Shown here piece by piece: positions 61,736 through 64,000 of a DNA stretch of 64,000 bases; the stretch's first letter is position 1, and each line of letters opens with the position of its first letter. The notes beneath the pieces are model-generated. The model worked only from the letters and a program-made list of their open reading frames with translations. It had not been told where the DNA came from and ran no database searches. This stretch comes from Vibrio ishigakensis. GTDB lineage: Bacteria > Pseudomonadota > Gammaproteobacteria > Enterobacterales > Vibrionaceae. The position numbers and the translations under genes are program-made. The stretch covers positions 1,116,001-1,180,000 of the forward strand of contig NZ_AP024881.1 of NCBI RefSeq assembly GCF_024347675.1. Direction: 5' to 3'.

Positions 61736-62479
61736 CTAGCTCTGTTTTAGAAATTTCTGGTTGTGTCTTAGCATTGCCAGAATATCTCGGATGTATTCAT
61801 CGCCACGCTCAGAGTAATTATCAAGGCCATGGATCAGCTGCTCTGCCGTCGGCTCTTGATGCTTGGTGCGATAATCAGCGCGAAGCTCTCTAAAGTGCGC
61901 ATACGCAGTGTTGGTGTTTAGGTTTTTCACGTATGAGGCGACTGAGCCTTCGACGTTATCGAACTTAGCCACCTCATGGGTTTTACCTGCCGCGCGCTGG
62001 TTCGGCACTACGCCGCAACCCTTGCTAAAGCACCACTCGCCAAAGAAGTTGTTCGCTTCTCGGGCAAAACGCGAGGTACCCCAACCACTCTCGTTAGCGG
62101 CTTGAATAAGCACGAGATTTTCAGGAATGGTATCTACGCGAGATAGGAGCTCTTTTAGCTCTTTTGGACCAAACTGTTTTGGCTCATAGCGATACTGTTT
62201 TGCGATATCAGAAACATCATCAAGATCAGAGCCTGTAAGCTCATCACCTTTGAAGTCTTTAGCGATATCTAATAGTTCTTTGCGTTGCTCTGAAATAAGC
62301 TGATTTTGATGCTCAACGTGTGGTCGAATATAGTCAAAGAAGGCTTCTTTTTTCTGGTTTACATCTGTGTAGCTATTGAAATCTGGGGTTTCTGTTTTGT
62401 CTTGAACACCGCAACCGGCAAGAAGGGTTGCAAGACCTAAAGCGATGAATAATGGCTTTTTGTTGGTAATAGATTTCAC
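61736..62479 (-). CDS. Bax-like glucosaminidase-domain lipoprotein
   Basis: A predicted peptidoglycan-acting lipoprotein of 247 residues. From GTG 62479 the protein opens KSITNKKPLFIALGLATLLAGC, a standard lipoprotein signal with cysteine at about 23; GGAG lies about 6 bases before this GTG. A 12-codon longer frame from ATG 62515 would give an unusually long hydrophilic leader. The body has LVLIQAANESGWGTSRFAREANNFF-type sequence (around 128-150), the glucosaminidase (Bax/FlgJ-like) signature with catalytic glutamate in NESGWG. The glycan bond cleaved is inferred. Confidence 0.88.
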   Translation of the reverse strand: MKSITNKKPLFIALGLATLLAGCGVQDKTETPDFNSYTDVNQKKEAFFDYIRPHVEHQNQLISEQRKELLDIAKDFKGDELTGSDLDDVSDIAKQYRYEPKQFGPKELKELLSRVDTIPENLVLIQAANESGWGTSRFAREANNFFGEWCFSKGCGVVPNQRAAGKTHEVAKFDNVEGSVASYVKNLNTNTAYAHFRELRADYRTKHQEPTAEQLIHGLDNYSERGDEYIRDILAMLRHNQKFLKQS

Positions 62480-62672
62480 CAAGCTCTCCGTTGTGGGAAT
62501 TGAATTCAAATACATTCGCTCAGTTATTTGAATTACGAATATGCGTAAACTGGAATAGGGGACCAGTTTAATGTGAGAATGTCAGCTTGGGGTTAGCTGA
62601 TTTTAAGTTTCCAGTTTCTAAATCTTGGAAATGGAAGGCCCAGACAAATAGAGGGTATCTGGGCGAGTCTGC

Positions 62673-62918
62673 TTATTTGATAGTGAACTCTTTAGATAGC
62701 ACGTGCGCGAGATACTTAAACATATTAAATACTGCAGTGGTGTTTGGGGTAGGCAGACCGTTAGCGTCTAGGAAGTATTCGCCTTTAAAGATCAGAACTT
62801 CGTCTTTTTCTTCTACAGAAGTAGCACGCATGCCTTCTATATAGGCATCATGCTCTTGAATCAGGTTGTTGGCGATAAGTAATAGCTCAAATTCTGAGAT
62901 AGGTTTTTTGTCGCTCAT
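62673..62918 (-). CDS. yciN: YciN family protein (DUF2498)
   Basis: The 81-residue protein closely resembles E. coli YciN: LLLIANNLIQEHDAYIEGM, LIFKGEYFLDANGLPT and TAVFNMFKYLAHVLSKEF align along the whole length. It is small, soluble and acidic, with unknown function. It lies divergent from topA, as in E. coli. A palindrome lies about 45-65 bp upstream. Confidence 0.92.
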   Translation of the reverse strand: MSDKKPISEFELLLIANNLIQEHDAYIEGMRATSVEEKDEVLIFKGEYFLDANGLPTPNTTAVFNMFKYLAHVLSKEFTIK

Positions 62919-62962
62919 AATTTATTCGATTCCTTTAGGGTGACGATTTTCGCTTAGTCTAT

Positions 62963-62981
62963 ATCACACCTAGGGTGTGAT
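62963..62981. promoter_or_regulatory. Perfect palindrome between yciN and topA
   Basis: ATCACACC-TAG-GGTGTGAT is an 8-bp perfect inverted repeat with a 3-base centre. Overlapping it, TGTGA-TCCAAC-TCATA (62976-62991) matches the CRP consensus at 9 of 10 positions. It sits where a yciN promoter operator would be, and could also form a leader hairpin. Confidence 0.45.
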
Positions 62982-63189
62982 CCAACTCATAAACTCACGT
63001 CAAGTTGACATAAAAATATCGAATAGCATCCGTTTTTAATGGCAGATTAACTTGCCTAAATCCCACCCAATTAGAAACAAAACACTAAAAATGGGTTGAT
63101 TTTGGAAAAAACTCGCTCAATAGTAAAAAAAGATTTTTTGTAGAGCACGGCAATTGTCGTGCCTTTTAAATAGGACAAAACGTTCAGTT

Positions 63190-64000
63190 ATGGGTAAGTC
63201 TCTCGTAATCGTGGAGTCACCGGCCAAGGCAAAAACCATCAACAAATACCTTGGTAAAGACTTCATCGTAAAATCCAGTGTCGGTCACGTACGTGATTTG
63301 CCGACAGCTGGGCAGTCCAGTGGAGCAAAAGCCAAACCTGTATCCACAAAGGGACTGAGCGCCGAAGAAAAAGCGCGTATTAAAAAAGAAAAAGATCGCA
63401 AATCACTGATCAAGAAGATGGGTATCGACCCATATCATGGTTGGGAAGCGAACTATCAGATCCTGCCTGGTAAAGAGAAGGTGGTTTCTGAACTGCAAAA
63501 ATTGGCAAAGAACGCTGACCACGTTTATCTAGCAACCGATTTGGACCGCGAGGGAGAGGCTATCGCTTGGCACCTTCGTGAGATCATCGGTGGCGATGAA
63601 GAGCGATACAAACGTGTAGTGTTTAACGAAATTACCAAGAATGCTATCCAGCAGGCGTTTGAGAGCCCAGGCGAACTCAACATGGATGGTGTTAATGCTC
63701 AGCAAGCGCGTCGCTTTATGGACCGCGTGGTGGGCTTTATGGTGTCTCCACTTCTTTGGAAGAAGGTTGCCCGTGGTCTATCCGCAGGTCGTGTTCAGTC
63801 GGTAGCGGTTAAGCTAGTGGTTGAGCGTGAGCGTGAGATCAAGGCGTTCATTCCAGAAGAGTACTGGGATATTCATGCGGACACCGTAACTAAAGCGGCG
63901 TCTGATTTCCGTCTGATGGTTGCGCAGCGCGGTGGCGAAGCGTTTAAGCCTCAGAACGAAGCAGAAACCAAAGCAGCAATGTCGATTCTGGAAAAAGCAG
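63190..64000 (+). CDS. topA: DNA topoisomerase I TopA (5' part, runs off the window)
   Basis: TopA relaxes negative supercoils. The first 270 codons are present in an open frame to the window end. The TOPRIM domain is complete: [19 protein letters not shown] with the catalytic glutamate E9, and the acidic [11 protein letters not shown] with D117 and D119. [17 protein letters not shown] and [13 protein letters not shown] follow. The active-site tyrosine (Tyr319 in E. coli) lies beyond the edge. The ATG has only a weak ribosome-binding site (AGGA 14 bases upstream). Confidence 0.97.
   Translation, partial: MGKSLVIVESPAKAKTINKYLGKDFIVKSSVGHVRDLPTAGQSSGAKAKPVSTKGLSAEEKARIKKEKDRKSLIKKMGIDPYHGWEANYQILPGKEKVVSELQKLAKNADHVYLATDLDREGEAIAWHLREIIGGDEERYKRVVFNEITKNAIQQAFESPGELNMDGVNAQQARRFMDRVVGFMVSPLLWKKVARGLSAGRVQSVAVKLVVEREREIKAFIPEEYWDIHADTVTKAASDFRLMVAQRGGEAFKPQNEAETKAAMSILEKA

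Noticed and set aside
62582..62604. TCAGCT / AGCTGA hairpin followed by TTTT on the plus strand
   Set aside because: No plus-strand gene lies upstream for it to terminate; the stem is only 6 bp.

Overview
This window is ordinary chromosomal sequence from a gamma-proteobacterium, almost certainly a Vibrio or close relative. The evidence is the combination of a monomeric NADP isocitrate dehydrogenase, an OmpU/OmpT-type porin beside dinG, a DUF3360 transporter, a MipA/OmpV protein, and gene blocks known from gamma-proteobacteria (lolCDE, comEC-msbA-lpxK-ycaR-kdsB, mnmA-hflD-purB, cspD/clpS-clpA/infA-bpt-aat, yciN-topA). I see no insertion sequence, prophage, CRISPR array, tRNA or rRNA. All genes look intact apart from mfd and topA, which the window edges cut.

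Layout. 1-2331: 5' part of mfd (minus). 2576-12229: envelope block with lolC-lolD-lolE (lipoprotein sorting), a DUF2062 protein, comEC (DNA uptake), then msbA-lpxK-ycaR-kdsB (lipid A/KDO). 12285-17741: an unknown gene and the stress operon yeaG-yeaH-ycgB (minus). 17948-26963: a MipA/OmpV protein, yfbU, pflA, dbpA, an LpxR-like lipid A deacylase, pflB and a DUF3360 transporter. 27554-30722: basic amino-acid ABC transporter. 30830-33262: a secreted DUF1254/1214 protein and a ferric-reductase-like flavohaem protein. 33313-37787: minus-strand run dinG-yfcA-priC-ybaM-xthA. 38296-42128: porin, solitary glgA, CPBP protease. 42161-50402: AI-2E family exporter, mnmA-hflD-purB, a small unknown, rluE, and icd. 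50670-54627: small membrane protein, APC amino-acid permease, LysR regulator, lipase-like lipoprotein. 54669-59782: N-degron/ATP-dependent proteolysis island. 59795-64000: glycine-zipper protein, aroA, Bax-like lipoprotein, yciN and the 5' part of topA.

How the genes work together. The first third is dominated by outer-membrane assembly (Lol, MsbA, LpxK, KdsB, LpxR-like). The fermentation genes pflA and pflB and the DUF3360 transporter each carry an Fnr-like box upstream, suggesting one anaerobic regulon. ClpS, ClpA, Aat and Bpt form a complete bacterial N-degron pathway within about 5 kb.

I did not find a clearly novel multi-gene system. The points most worth following are regulatory: the three Fnr-like boxes, a C/A-rich 16-base element shared by the 5' leaders of the binding-protein and porin genes, the far-upstream CRP-like site at the porin, the palindrome between yciN and topA, and the apparent in-place replacement of dimeric by monomeric isocitrate dehydrogenase next to rluE. 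Several starts were moved from the longest frame on ribosome-binding-site and homologue-length grounds (dbpA, aroA, the LysR gene, the Bax-like gene, purB and others); two genes shorter than 60 codons (ycaR, ybaM) were added by reading the sequence.
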